A stretch of 64,000 bases of DNA from DTKD01 sp964494345 (GTDB taxonomy: Bacteria; Armatimonadota; UBA5829): assembly GCA_964494345.1 (NCBI GenBank), contig CAZBSI010000007.1:86016-150015 (forward strand), read 5' to 3'. The notes under the pieces are model-generated. The model made no database searches, had not been told where the DNA came from, and was given only the letters and a program-made list of their open reading frames with translations. This document shows positions 27,006-35,409 of this stretch, one piece after another (the first letter of the stretch is position 1; each line of letters opens with the position of its first letter). Made by a program: the position numbers and the translations under genes.

Positions 27006-27310
27006 ATGGCAATGCAAGCTTTCCAATCGTATCGGTTCTAGCTGGTTTGTTGTCGGATACATACGAGAGTGGCAGACGGAAAAACGATCATGTGACCGGG
27101 CGTACCCCCAGTGATCTGGAGAAAATCCGCCAAACAGAGAGAAAATATCCGAAATGTGGGTTCTTGGGGCAAAGCCCGACCACAGGATCGGGTTCGGATA
27201 ACACGGAAAAAAGCGGCTCCCACGCTCGCAAATACACGAAAACCCCGCCGGGTAGCCTGGCAGGGTCCATTTCGCAAAGAGAGCTTTACAGTTTTAATGC
27301 TTGGTAGCCC
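27006..27310. repeat. Left copy of a 305-bp perfect direct repeat
   Basis: The sequence from ATGGCAATGCAAGC to TGCTTGGTAGCCC is repeated at 34048-34352 with no difference that I could see (constant offset 7042). It contains no convincing gene. The two ends are weakly inverted (GGCAATGCAAGC against GGCTACCAAGC). The copies bound the defence cassette. Confidence 0.9.
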
Positions 27311-27406
27311 CGAAGGGATTCGTTGGCCTGACCAAACGTTCAGATTGAGCTGGCGGAACAGGGTATTTGAGCGTGAATTGGTGGAAGTCTGAGGTGATCT
27401 GCTGGC

Positions 27407-27769
27407 TTATACAAGCTGGTGTCCCCTTGCTACCCAATAATGCCAATCTTCCACAACAGTCTTTGTCTCCTCGTCAACGCCAATTGGTTCAAGCTGCGAA
27501 AGCGGAACCCCCATTCTCCGGCCTTGCCAGTCAATAATAACAAACATATCGTGCATACAGTCATCTTCGGGAGCCATCCCAACTACATTTACCTGCTCGT
27601 CGATTTCGAGGGGAGATATAGTGCGTTTGGCGATGCACCTGGCCCTGAATGGGAAACTAATATGGTCTTCAAGGTAAACGTGCCAGCCCATGGCCTGTTC
27701 TTCGGGGCCATAAGCATCCACGATTATCTCGTTTTCGATCCGTGCCTCGCGAGCATTATCTTTTTCCAT
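27407..27769 (-). CDS. CcbP-like calcium-binding protein
   Basis: The protein has 120 residues and is acidic. It fits the Calci_bind_CcbP family, first described in cyanobacteria: REARIENEIIVDAYGPEEQA, MGWHVYLED near the N-terminus and the conserved centre GMAPEDDCMHDMFV, ending DWHYWVARGH. The motifs are given as separate short pieces. The ATG at 27769 has GAGG about nine bases upstream; an earlier TTG is less likely. It follows the TOTE helicase gene with 26 bases between, so it is probably in the same transcript. In this cassette its role is unknown; a Ca-responsive or small beta-barrel partner is speculation. Confidence 0.7.
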   Translation of the reverse strand: MEKDNAREARIENEIIVDAYGPEEQAMGWHVYLEDHISFPFRARCIAKRTISPLEIDEQVNVVGMAPEDDCMHDMFVIIDWQGRRMGVPLSQLEPIGVDEETKTVVEDWHYWVARGHQLV

Positions 27770-27795
27770 TATGGCTGCCTCAGAAGATATCAAGG

Positions 27796-30249
27796 TTATG
27801 GCTGTATATACCCAATCGTCCGGTATCCTCTAAGTCGCTTCTCATGCATTCTGGCCAGCATTGGCACATTCACGTCAGCGTAGTCATAGACGCGGACCTC
27901 GTTCTTGCCGGAATGAAGCCTGTGCAGTCGTCCTGCGTATTGGGCAAGGGTGCCTTTCCAGGAGATCGGCATTGTGAGGAAGAGAGTGTCGAGTCGTGCG
28001 TCGTCAAACCCTTCACCAAGATAACGGCCTGTTGCGACTATCACCCGTTCCTCTGTATCCGGTATCGCAGCCAGCTCCTCAGCTACCGCCTTTCTCTGAC
28101 GCAGACCTATGCCACCTTTGAGCACGATTACATTCTTAATGGCTTTGTTGAGTTCAGCAGCAAGGAGCTCTAAGTGCTCCTTTCGCTCGGTGATAACGAC
28201 CGGCGAACGCCGCTGCTCAACGGCAGTGATGACATCGTCAAGAATCATGTCATTACGGCGTGTGTCCACAACGATGGCGGAATAGATGTCCTGGATTGGC
28301 GGCTTCTCCCGAACAGACAACTCCAGCGGCAATCTAAAGTCGGTTCTACAAACGATCAGTTTGTGCTCGAATGGGCGCAGCGCCGCTTGATTCCTGGCAT
28401 TGTCTCGATAGCGAATCGGACCACACTGCATAAAGATAATGGGATGATGCCCGTCCTTTCGAGCAGGTGTCGCCGACAGCCCAAGCACATACTTCGCCTT
28501 ACATGCGCGCGTTACTTGTTCGAAGCTGCTCGCGGATATATGATGACACTCATCGACAACCAGATGCCCATAGTTGGCGACAATATCATCCACCACGCCC
28601 TTTCTGCACAGGCTCTGGAGAAGCGCAACATCTATGATTCCGGTGGGTTTATGCTTACCGCCGCCAATTCTGCCGATCTGCTTGGGATCAATATCAAGGA
28701 ATGTCGAGAGCCGGGCCACCCACTGGTCCAGCAGTTGCTGCCGGTGGACAAGAACCAGGGTGTTGACTCCTCGCTGCGCGACCATATTGGTGGCGACGAC
28801 AGTCTTTCCGAACGCCGTGCTGGCGGCAAGAACTCCGGTATCCTGTGACAGCAATGCTGATGCCGCGTTTGCCTGATCGGAAGTCAATTCGCCTTGGAAC
28901 TCAAAGTGAAGAGGCGTGCCAGGATATCGCTCATCCTGCAATTTAACTCCAACGCCCTGGCAGCGCAGCAACTCGACGATTTCATCCAGACATCCACGCG
29001 GCAGTGCGATGTGCTTGGGAAAGTCTTCGGTGCACGAGATGATCCTTGGCTTGCCAAACGTCGGCAGTCGCATCGCCTGCGCCTTGTAGAACTCCGGATT
29101 CTGAAATGCAGCCAGCCGGATCAAGCGGTTTCTGAGTTCAGCTGGAAGTTCAACTTTCTCCACATAGATCTGATTACCCAGCACAAGATTCACACTTTCC
29201 GGGAGCGGACCTTGTATGGGAACATCGCTCAACTTGCGGGACGGGGAAGCAGCCCAGGGTTCATCATCATATTCATCAGTCACGACCATCCGCACACCGG
29301 TTATCTGGCCGTTCTTTTGAGCCTGCTCAACGATACCTCTGAGACAAGACAGGCCTATCGGTTGCAGCGATGACAGAAACGCCCATTGATCGGGGTAAGG
29401 AACGAAGTGCTTGTCGAGAAACAGAGTATTGCCCTGCTTGCGAACTGCACACTGGAACGGCAGCGCGATGAGGTTACCAAAGCCACCTTTGGGCAGGGTA
29501 TCCTGGTTAGGGAAGAACCGGTCATATGAGTCAAACCCGATCTCTGGTCTGCGCCTCATAGCGTCAGTTATTAAGAACGCTCCGAGTTGACGAGCGAGGC
29601 TCGCGGGGACCGGTTCAGCAAAGAATATCCAGACGTGACCTCCATTGCCCGAGCGTGAACGCTCAAGCCCAGCGGGGATATCGTGAATGGCACACGTATC
29701 CATAAATGCCAGTGCATCTTCCCGCCATGTCGCCTTATCAAAATCTGCTACAAGGAACCAGCATGTTTCATCACTGAGCATAGGATAGATGCCGATGACG
29801 AAACTGTGTGAACTGTCAGAGCCGTTCCGCTCGTGACCTGCAACGTGATTGCGAACAACTGCATCGGTGAGAGGAAGAAACTCACGATTTGGACAGTCCG
29901 CGCATTTCACACGGCGCTTATCGCACAGTCCATTTACCCACTCGTTGCGGCAAGCCGGTTGGTAACCGGACTTGCCGGTCTTTGGGCTTTCCCAGCGACG
30001 GGCATATACATCATCGCGTCCATGAAAGAGCCTGCGAATGAGAACGATCTTCTCCTCGGCAGACGAACTGTTTGTGATTGGTGCATCTGGAAATGATGAC
30101 TTCGAACAGACTCGCTCTTTCTCCAGTGCGACTTGATCCTGGAGTTTGCTCAGCTCCCGGGTTAGCTGGGCACGCTCTGCATCGAGCATACCCAGTCGCT
30201 GCTCAATCTCTATTATTCTGCTTTCGATGTCAAATATCCGGCTGTTCAT
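27796..30249 (-). CDS. TOTE conflict system primase-helicase
   Basis: The protein has 817 residues. Order: coiled coil (1-45); zinc cluster C100, C109, C116, C119; archaeo-eukaryotic primase domain with D169-x-D171 in VADFDKATW, His205 in SGNGGHVWIFF and the acidic GFDSYDRFF; then a UvsW/XPB-like SF2 helicase with STAFGKTV, VVDECHH, GLSATPARKDG and QYAGRLHRLH. All primase and helicase catalytic motifs seem intact. Pfam names this primase as the TOTE conflict system AEP domain, thought to act against invasive nucleic acids. It is the largest gene of the repeat-flanked cassette. Confidence 0.88.
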   Translation of the reverse strand: MNSRIFDIESRIIEIEQRLGMLDAERAQLTRELSKLQDQVALEKERVCSKSSFPDAPITNSSSAEEKIVLIRRLFHGRDDVYARRWESPKTGKSGYQPACRNEWVNGLCDKRRVKCADCPNREFLPLTDAVVRNHVAGHERNGSDSSHSFVIGIYPMLSDETCWFLVADFDKATWREDALAFMDTCAIHDIPAGLERSRSGNGGHVWIFFAEPVPASLARQLGAFLITDAMRRRPEIGFDSYDRFFPNQDTLPKGGFGNLIALPFQCAVRKQGNTLFLDKHFVPYPDQWAFLSSLQPIGLSCLRGIVEQAQKNGQITGVRMVVTDEYDDEPWAASPSRKLSDVPIQGPLPESVNLVLGNQIYVEKVELPAELRNRLIRLAAFQNPEFYKAQAMRLPTFGKPRIISCTEDFPKHIALPRGCLDEIVELLRCQGVGVKLQDERYPGTPLHFEFQGELTSDQANAASALLSQDTGVLAASTAFGKTVVATNMVAQRGVNTLVLVHRQQLLDQWVARLSTFLDIDPKQIGRIGGGKHKPTGIIDVALLQSLCRKGVVDDIVANYGHLVVDECHHISASSFEQVTRACKAKYVLGLSATPARKDGHHPIIFMQCGPIRYRDNARNQAALRPFEHKLIVCRTDFRLPLELSVREKPPIQDIYSAIVVDTRRNDMILDDVITAVEQRRSPVVITERKEHLELLAAELNKAIKNVIVLKGGIGLRQRKAVAEELAAIPDTEERVIVATGRYLGEGFDDARLDTLFLTMPISWKGTLAQYAGRLHRLHSGKNEVRVYDYADVNVPMLARMHEKRLRGYRTIGYIQP

Positions 30250-30266
30250 GCTTGGCCAAATCCGCG

Positions 30267-31190
30267 TTAGTGAACCTTTTCACTGTGCCACGGTCCCGGG
30301 GCGATCCAGTTTGAGGCAAGAGTTTCACCGGAACATAATGCGGCTACTACTGGGGCAAGAAAGTCTCTCACTGCCGAAGTGATCTCACCAAATTCGACCG
30401 GCAGATCATCGACCCGAAGTCGTTTTCGAAAAGCCACCCATTGCACCTGTTTCTCGGCGGTGAAATTCTCGGAAAATGCCGCAATTTCCGCAGGCAGATC
30501 CGTATTTCGGTGGCTGAATGTCTGCCTGATAGCTTCAGAAAGCACTGTGCCATCAAAATCGAACTGGCGAGATAGCAGCCAGATATCGTGAAAATCCTTC
30601 ATCCGGCTGTTCAGCTCGCGAAGCTTTACCATCGCCTCGAATTTCTCCGCGATAGCACTCTCGCGACTATAGCACAGCAATCGCGGCGAGGGAGAATCCA
30701 GAATGGTTGGTAGTTCAGAAATCCCCGGCTTCGGATACACAACATCTCCGAATCCGATATCGATTTGCATGTTGACTCTAGCCGAATCCAGCAGTCCTTG
30801 AAAGAGCACTCGTATTCCTTTATAGTCTGCGTCTTCCGTGATCCGCTCAGTTTGGATTGTCTGGGAATCGAAGATGAGCCCATCCGGTTCGATGTCTATC
30901 TGCAGCACATCTTGGAACTGAGCAACGATATCTGACTCACTGTTGCTTGTTCTGCCCAGCATGTCAATATCCATTGTTGGGCGGGTTTCGGGAGAGTTCC
31001 AGACGCGCAGCAGCAGAGCACCCTTTAGGACAAATCTGTCCGCATGCGTTGATTGCGATAAGCGATACAGAAAGCGCTCCATCGCGTAGTATTGCAGCAG
31101 TTCAGCGAATGGTCGCTTATCAGCCTTGGCTTTATTGAGAAGTCGCTGCCGGATCGAAGCAGGAAGATTCTTGATGGGTCTGGTATTCAC
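30267..31190 (-). CDS. abiEii: AbiEii-type nucleotidyltransferase toxin
   Basis: The protein has 307 residues. It matches the AbiEii/AbiGii family of type IV toxin-antitoxin systems. The nucleotidyltransferase motif is FVLKGALLLRVW (about 50) followed by PTMDIDML with the paired Asp, and a second acidic/Lys motif occurs at SAIAEKFEAMV and RMKDFHDIWLL. In characterised members the toxin inactivates tRNA by adding nucleotides to the acceptor end. The GTG start at 31190 overlaps the antitoxin stop by four bases (GTGA), the usual AbiE gene order and coupling; the longer upstream frame is just the antitoxin region in another frame. Confidence 0.87.
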   Translation of the reverse strand: MNTRPIKNLPASIRQRLLNKAKADKRPFAELLQYYAMERFLYRLSQSTHADRFVLKGALLLRVWNSPETRPTMDIDMLGRTSNSESDIVAQFQDVLQIDIEPDGLIFDSQTIQTERITEDADYKGIRVLFQGLLDSARVNMQIDIGFGDVVYPKPGISELPTILDSPSPRLLCYSRESAIAEKFEAMVKLRELNSRMKDFHDIWLLSRQFDFDGTVLSEAIRQTFSHRNTDLPAEIAAFSENFTAEKQVQWVAFRKRLRVDDLPVEFGEITSAVRDFLAPVVAALCSGETLASNWIAPGPWHSEKVH

Positions 31191-31807
31191 AGCATTGCCT
31201 CGATGTAAGGCTTCATAACGTTTTCGACCCTGCATATTCTGGCATACTTTAGCAGCTCGCCGATATCAAATGGCTTCCTTGCCTTATAAAGTCTAAGTGC
31301 CTCTAGAACGACATCCATTCCGAGCTTGTTTCTGAACCTGAAACAATCCGCCAGCGTTTTCTCCGGACTGTATACCCTCACCCCAACGTCATCCACTGTA
31401 TGCTCCTGAATTCCCTGAGTGAGGGTATCGCCAGAGAAGCGATGAACAGTGATAGGCGGATAGCCCAGCCGCGGCGTCTCAGCACCTTTTTCGAGTGCTA
31501 TGGAAACCGTGTGAGGAATCTGCGTTGTAATGTCATGGAAAGCCAGAGCCGATACAAGACAGATAACCGCCCTGGGAATGCGCGCCGCTACAGTCACAAT
31601 ATCAATATTAGACACCGGCTGCTGATCTGCCAGCCGATATACGCCGCGCGATATCTGAACTAGTTCCCCAGCGTCACGAAGTTCATAAAGGGTACGCGGG
31701 TGGATGCCTGCCTGAATGGCTTCAGCAGTCCGAATAACCCCACTTTTCTCTCTTACCAGACGTTTCGCACCTTCTCTTGCGGAAGCGGTTGGGCCACGTT
31801 TTCTCAT
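31187..31807 (-). CDS. abiEi: AbiEi-type antitoxin and transcriptional repressor
   Basis: The protein has 206 residues. An N-terminal winged helix (about 15-65; GVIRTAEAIQAGIHPRTLY and LVQISRGVYRL) is followed by the AbiEi C-terminal domain with LVSALAFHDI and YSPEKTLADCFRFRNKLG, the hallmark of this family. It represses its own operon by binding inverted repeats, and a perfect pair lies immediately upstream of the ATG. It neutralises the downstream AbiEii toxin without direct contact in characterised systems. Confidence 0.88.
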   Translation of the reverse strand: MRKRGPTASAREGAKRLVREKSGVIRTAEAIQAGIHPRTLYELRDAGELVQISRGVYRLADQQPVSNIDIVTVAARIPRAVICLVSALAFHDITTQIPHTVSIALEKGAETPRLGYPPITVHRFSGDTLTQGIQEHTVDDVGVRVYSPEKTLADCFRFRNKLGMDVVLEALRLYKARKPFDIGELLKYARICRVENVMKPYIEAML

Positions 31808-31817
31808 GGATAGAATT

Positions 31818-31843
31818 ACCTATACTCGTTGTTAGCTATAGGT
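31818..31843. promoter_or_regulatory. AbiEi operator candidate and adjacent promoter
   Basis: ACCTATA and TATAGGT, perfect seven-base arms 12 bases apart, lie just before the abiEi start. On the minus strand TTGATT and AATAAT with a 17-base spacer (about 31847-31875) form a likely promoter whose -10 touches the operator. Confidence 0.6.
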
Positions 31844-32056
31844 ATTATTGTCCATGTGGTCAGAAAAATCAAGTAGATTTTTCCTTGTTGCCAGTACACT
31901 TGGAACAGATTTCCTAGCAGTTACGAATACTGGACAACCTGAGGTGCGGATGTCGGTGCAGCCGACTTGCTGAACGCGGCTGCACCGACGGAGGTAGCTA
32001 CACTACACCTTTGACTTTGCTCATAAGGGAATCCAGGAATTGGCCCCAATACATCC

Positions 32057-32821
32057 TTAGATCGGCATAATGCTCGTGCGGATTCTCGTGCATTGACTCT
32101 GATTTTCCATAGCAATGACTAGGAGCGTAAGGGCCTCAATGGTCCGCCTAGCCGCCCAAACAGCCTCATCACCTTTGACCTCGCCTGGAGTCCGGCTAGC
32201 TATGGAGGAGATAGCCGGTGGCCTGCTCGAAGAAATGCGCTGTTTCGTGGAGTTGACAGTTGTCAGTGTAGGGCAGTGGGAATAACCGCTGATCTGCGCT
32301 AGGCAATGCCCTGCAGACCTTCGCGGAACCCCCTCGCTCGACCAATACTCGCGGTAGCTCTTAGAGTATTCGTGATCCACTTTCCGAGATTGGCCAATCC
32401 GCTGCAGCACCTCTTCCAACGAAATGCCTTGGTCCGCTAGATACAGATATCCGAGAACTCGGTAGACGATCTTGTCTGCCGAACAGATGTGATACCTTTC
32501 CTTGGAGTTCACCAGGTATGTCAGCGACTCCGCTTCTCCCGGATCCAGGGCATCAAAATAGTCGGATCGAAAGCGAGTCTTGAAAGCGTTGATTAACGAC
32601 ACGCCCACATCGAAACGGATCACCTTGGCGGATGCGATATCCGCCAAAAGATCAATGGAGTGCTCGTCTCCGTTGCTGTCACGGAAGAAGAGCGCCTCCT
32701 CGTCTATTACGGTGCCGGCAAGGTGAATATCGCAGAGATCGACAGTCTTGTCCCATAGACCCAGTTCGTGGAGCATGATCATCACGTTGGCATCAAGCAG
32801 TAACAGCCGGAGCTTCTTCAC
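32057..32821 (-). CDS. PIN-domain-like toxin candidate, C-terminus possibly frameshifted
   Basis: A PIN-like ribonuclease fold is suggested by LLLLDANVMIM at the N-terminus, an acidic pair in VIDEEALFF, DPGEAESLTYLV and CSADKIVYRVLGYL, which supply the usual four acidic residues. The GTG start at 32821 lies inside the last codons of the XRE-ImmA gene (29-base overlap). After about residue 160 the sequence loses a natural look. Removing one G from a GGGGG run (32329-32333) would give an ending EGFREGLQGIA and a TAG at 32299-32301. The last 80 residues are therefore probably a frameshift product or sequencing error. Family knowledge suggests an RNase partner of the upstream regulator. Confidence 0.6.
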   Translation of the reverse strand: MKKLRLLLLDANVMIMLHELGLWDKTVDLCDIHLAGTVIDEEALFFRDSNGDEHSIDLLADIASAKVIRFDVGVSLINAFKTRFRSDYFDALDPGEAESLTYLVNSKERYHICSADKIVYRVLGYLYLADQGISLEEVLQRIGQSRKVDHEYSKSYREYWSSEGVPRRSAGHCLAQISGYSHCPTLTTVNSTKQRISSSRPPAISSIASRTPGEVKGDEAVWAARRTIEALTLLVIAMENQSQCTRIRTSIMPI

Positions 32822-33905
32822 TCTCCTTGGCCTCCAATGCCACATAGTCCATTGCTGCTCTTTTGCTTATCTCCATGTACTCTGCATAGCGACCTGTTGA
32901 AATGTGTCCGCTTCTGATAGCCTCGGCAGCAAGAGCTTTGTAGCGATCCGGCCATCTGGGAGGCTTGGTGTCTTCGCGTTGCTCTAGCAGACCACTTAGC
33001 CTGGCCGCTTCCTGCTGGACAGCCCGAGTCTTTTCGACATCGTCGGCACCTTTGCGGCAGGTATTATGCCAGCGCCATATAACCGCATCAACCGAGACAT
33101 CAAACTGGCGCGCCACATCGAAGTAGACATCAATTGGCACATCATCAAAACACGAATAGCGCTTCATCGCCGCGGTGAATGTCTCCGCGGGCAGAAGCAG
33201 GCAGCTGGCGAATACGCCGGCGAGCTTCTCCTCTTTTTCACTTGCCTGAGAACTGGATTCGTCCGTGGACTTGCGAAAAAGCTCCCAAGTAAGCAGATGG
33301 AACAGCTCGTGGGCTAGATCATAGTTGCGCCGCCATCGCTTGTTTTCCGCATTGAGCAGGATGGCCAGTCCTAGGTCTTGGCTTCTTGTGGATGCCGCAG
33401 TGCCGGAAGGCTGGAAGCTCTTATGGAATATCTTCGCTCCGCATATCTCCTCTAGGACACGCAGCAATTCGACACCCGGCCTATCACCAAGTCCGAACAG
33501 GTTCCGGACTTGCTTTGCCAGATCCTCCGCGTCTCCGTAGCTGTAGGTTTCCGAGTCTCCCTTGGCAGCCGGCAGATACGGCTCAATAATCTCGTCGTTC
33601 CAGGTCTCGAGATTGCGGTAGCGAGTGCAGTACTCCAGGAACTGAGCTTCTATCCCCTCTGCATTATCCTGCGGGCGTTCACGCCACAGAACAATCTCCC
33701 TGGGTAGGCATTCCTCGCTCAAGAGGAACTCAATGGATCTGTGGTACGTCCTGGCCAACAATTGCAGCTGGCTTAGCTTGGGTTCACGGTTGCCGTTTTC
33801 GAAATCTGAAATAGACGACTCGACTATGCCTGTGGCATCTTTGACCTGGGCAAGCTTGAGTCCAGCGCGTTCGCGTGCGTATTTCAGCCTCTCTGAGAGA
33901 GCCAT
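32793..33905 (-). CDS. XRE-family regulator with ImmA/IrrE metallopeptidase domain
   Basis: The protein has 370 residues. Residues about 5-65 are an XRE helix-turn-helix (GLKLAQVKDATGIVESSISD). A zinc peptidase domain follows with H199-E200-L-F-H203 in YDLAHELFHLL. The C-terminus has a helical region with WRWHNTCR. Such fusions control phage lysogeny, mobile elements or toxin genes, the peptidase part cutting repressors. It overlaps the PIN-like gene downstream, a layout like antitoxin-toxin pairs. It is the first gene inside the right-hand direct repeat. Confidence 0.83.
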   Translation of the reverse strand: MALSERLKYARERAGLKLAQVKDATGIVESSISDFENGNREPKLSQLQLLARTYHRSIEFLLSEECLPREIVLWRERPQDNAEGIEAQFLEYCTRYRNLETWNDEIIEPYLPAAKGDSETYSYGDAEDLAKQVRNLFGLGDRPGVELLRVLEEICGAKIFHKSFQPSGTAASTRSQDLGLAILLNAENKRWRRNYDLAHELFHLLTWELFRKSTDESSSQASEKEEKLAGVFASCLLLPAETFTAAMKRYSCFDDVPIDVYFDVARQFDVSVDAVIWRWHNTCRKGADDVEKTRAVQQEAARLSGLLEQREDTKPPRWPDRYKALAAEAIRSGHISTGRYAEYMEISKRAAMDYVALEAKESEEAPAVTA

Positions 33906-34047
33906 CTGCCACGCCTCCTCCCATTACACTTTCTATCTATGCTAATAGTATATACCACAAGCTGCCTATGCGCAACCATGAATTTCGCAAGCTGCGAACA
34001 GAATGGGGCCGGCAGCACAGCCGAACACCGCTGATTGTCAATGAGGG

Positions 34048-34352
34048 ATGGCAATGCAAGCTTTCCAATCGTATCGGTTCTAGCTGGTTTGTTGTCGGAT
34101 ACATACGAGAGTGGCAGACGGAAAAACGATCATGTGACCGGGCGTACCCCCAGTGATCTGGAGAAAATCCGCCAAACAGAGAGAAAATATCCGAAATGTG
34201 GGTTCTTGGGGCAAAGCCCGACCACAGGATCGGGTTCGGATAACACGGAAAAAAGCGGCTCCCACGCTCGCAAATACACGAAAACCCCGCCGGGTAGCCT
34301 GGCAGGGTCCATTTCGCAAAGAGAGCTTTACAGTTTTAATGCTTGGTAGCCC
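34048..34352. repeat. Right copy of the 305-bp perfect direct repeat
   Basis: Same sequence and orientation as 27006-27310. It ends at TGGTAGCCC, after which the two flanks differ. No target-site duplication is visible around either copy. Confidence 0.9.
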
Positions 34353-34447
34353 TTCGTGGACTCATATCGAACTTTATTAGCTCAGGCGGCATAGCAAATT
34401 GCCTACGCCAATGGAACCTTAATCAGGCTGCCCGTTCGCCTGCCGCC

Positions 34448-35311
34448 TCAACCACATGCGCCAAGGATGGCTTGTATCGTGGACAACCGAATGGCTGTTT
34501 GTTTCGGGTATATCTCCGAACCTCGCCGCGTATTCCGAGCGTCTGTGAGCTTCAGCTTGTAAATGCCTGGTTGCCCCGGCACAGTTGGTGGGCACTTCTC
34601 CTTCGGATAGAACAACCGGAATGGCCCTCTCCACTCTAGCTTCGGCATGCCCTTGCCAACCGAACGACTAGGTACCACGCACTCCTTGTCACTGCTCTGT
34701 TCGACTGACTGCCCATTCCAATCAGTCAGAGTACATCCGCAAAAGCCAACAAGCAAGTGCCACATATCGCCCGTCAAGGTATGCCGCAAGCCCGCGCGCC
34801 TGGGGTGAGAGGCATACCACTGGCAAACATCTGTAACGAGTTCGGGAATGGTCAGGATGTGGATTCGGTACGAACTCAGAAGCTTACTGTGGCGCATGAC
34901 GACTTCTGAGTCTATGGCATGGAGCACAAACAGGCGGTCGAAGTCGTCACAGCCGAAGAAATCGCAAGCGGCCCCATAGTGCTCCTCGCGTAACATGCTG
35001 AACTTACAGGCGGTCTTCTTGGGGATGGAATTACCTACCATCTTGGCAATGTCGCTGTCCAGCAATTTGCCGAACTCCTTGCCAGTCGGTTCCCAGTCGT
35101 GTTCATCTTTCGTTTCTACAATCAACCTTGGCCCCACGCTGACACCATTGGGTAGTTCGATCTTATGCATGTCTCCACGAATTGCGAGAATGTCTATATC
35201 GGATTGATTGTATGGAACTGGTACAGGCAACGACTCATAGACCAAGCACCCGTGCTTCGCCTGTAGCCAAAACCTAGTTAGCTCAGATATAGCATTTGAT
35301 CGTTCAGCCAT
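34448..35311 (-). CDS. Possible PD-(D/E)XK nuclease, otherwise uncharacterised
   Basis: The product from ATG 35311 (MAERSNAISELTRFW) has 287 residues. The first 100 residues follow the restriction-endonuclease fold pattern: an early Glu, then SDIDILAI, then RLIVETKDEHDW with E-x-K. A Cys/Phe-rich middle (GFCGCTLTDW) and an unassigned C-terminus (QPGIYKLKL) follow; the last 50 residues could be frameshifted. The start has only a weak ribosome site (GGAA). It lies just outside the right repeat and on the same strand as the cassette, so it may be part of an older, larger defence island. No close family is recognised. Confidence 0.55.
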   Translation of the reverse strand: MAERSNAISELTRFWLQAKHGCLVYESLPVPVPYNQSDIDILAIRGDMHKIELPNGVSVGPRLIVETKDEHDWEPTGKEFGKLLDSDIAKMVGNSIPKKTACKFSMLREEHYGAACDFFGCDDFDRLFVLHAIDSEVVMRHSKLLSSYRIHILTIPELVTDVCQWYASHPRRAGLRHTLTGDMWHLLVGFCGCTLTDWNGQSVEQSSDKECVVPSRSVGKGMPKLEWRGPFRLFYPKEKCPPTVPGQPGIYKLKLTDARNTRRGSEIYPKQTAIRLSTIQAILGACG

Positions 35312-35409
35312 AATGTAACTTATTCCACATATACACACTTGCGGGGTTGCTTGCCGCAGATTCACAGCACACAACCCCGCAGAGATACCAACGAGTCAGC
35401 CAAGGCCGA

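Noticed and set aside
27047..27307. 86-codon plus-strand ORF and 79-codon minus-strand ORF inside the 305-bp repeat (also at 34089-34349)
   Set aside because: No ribosome site, composition unlike the neighbours, and both strands are equally open; the repeat is treated as non-coding.
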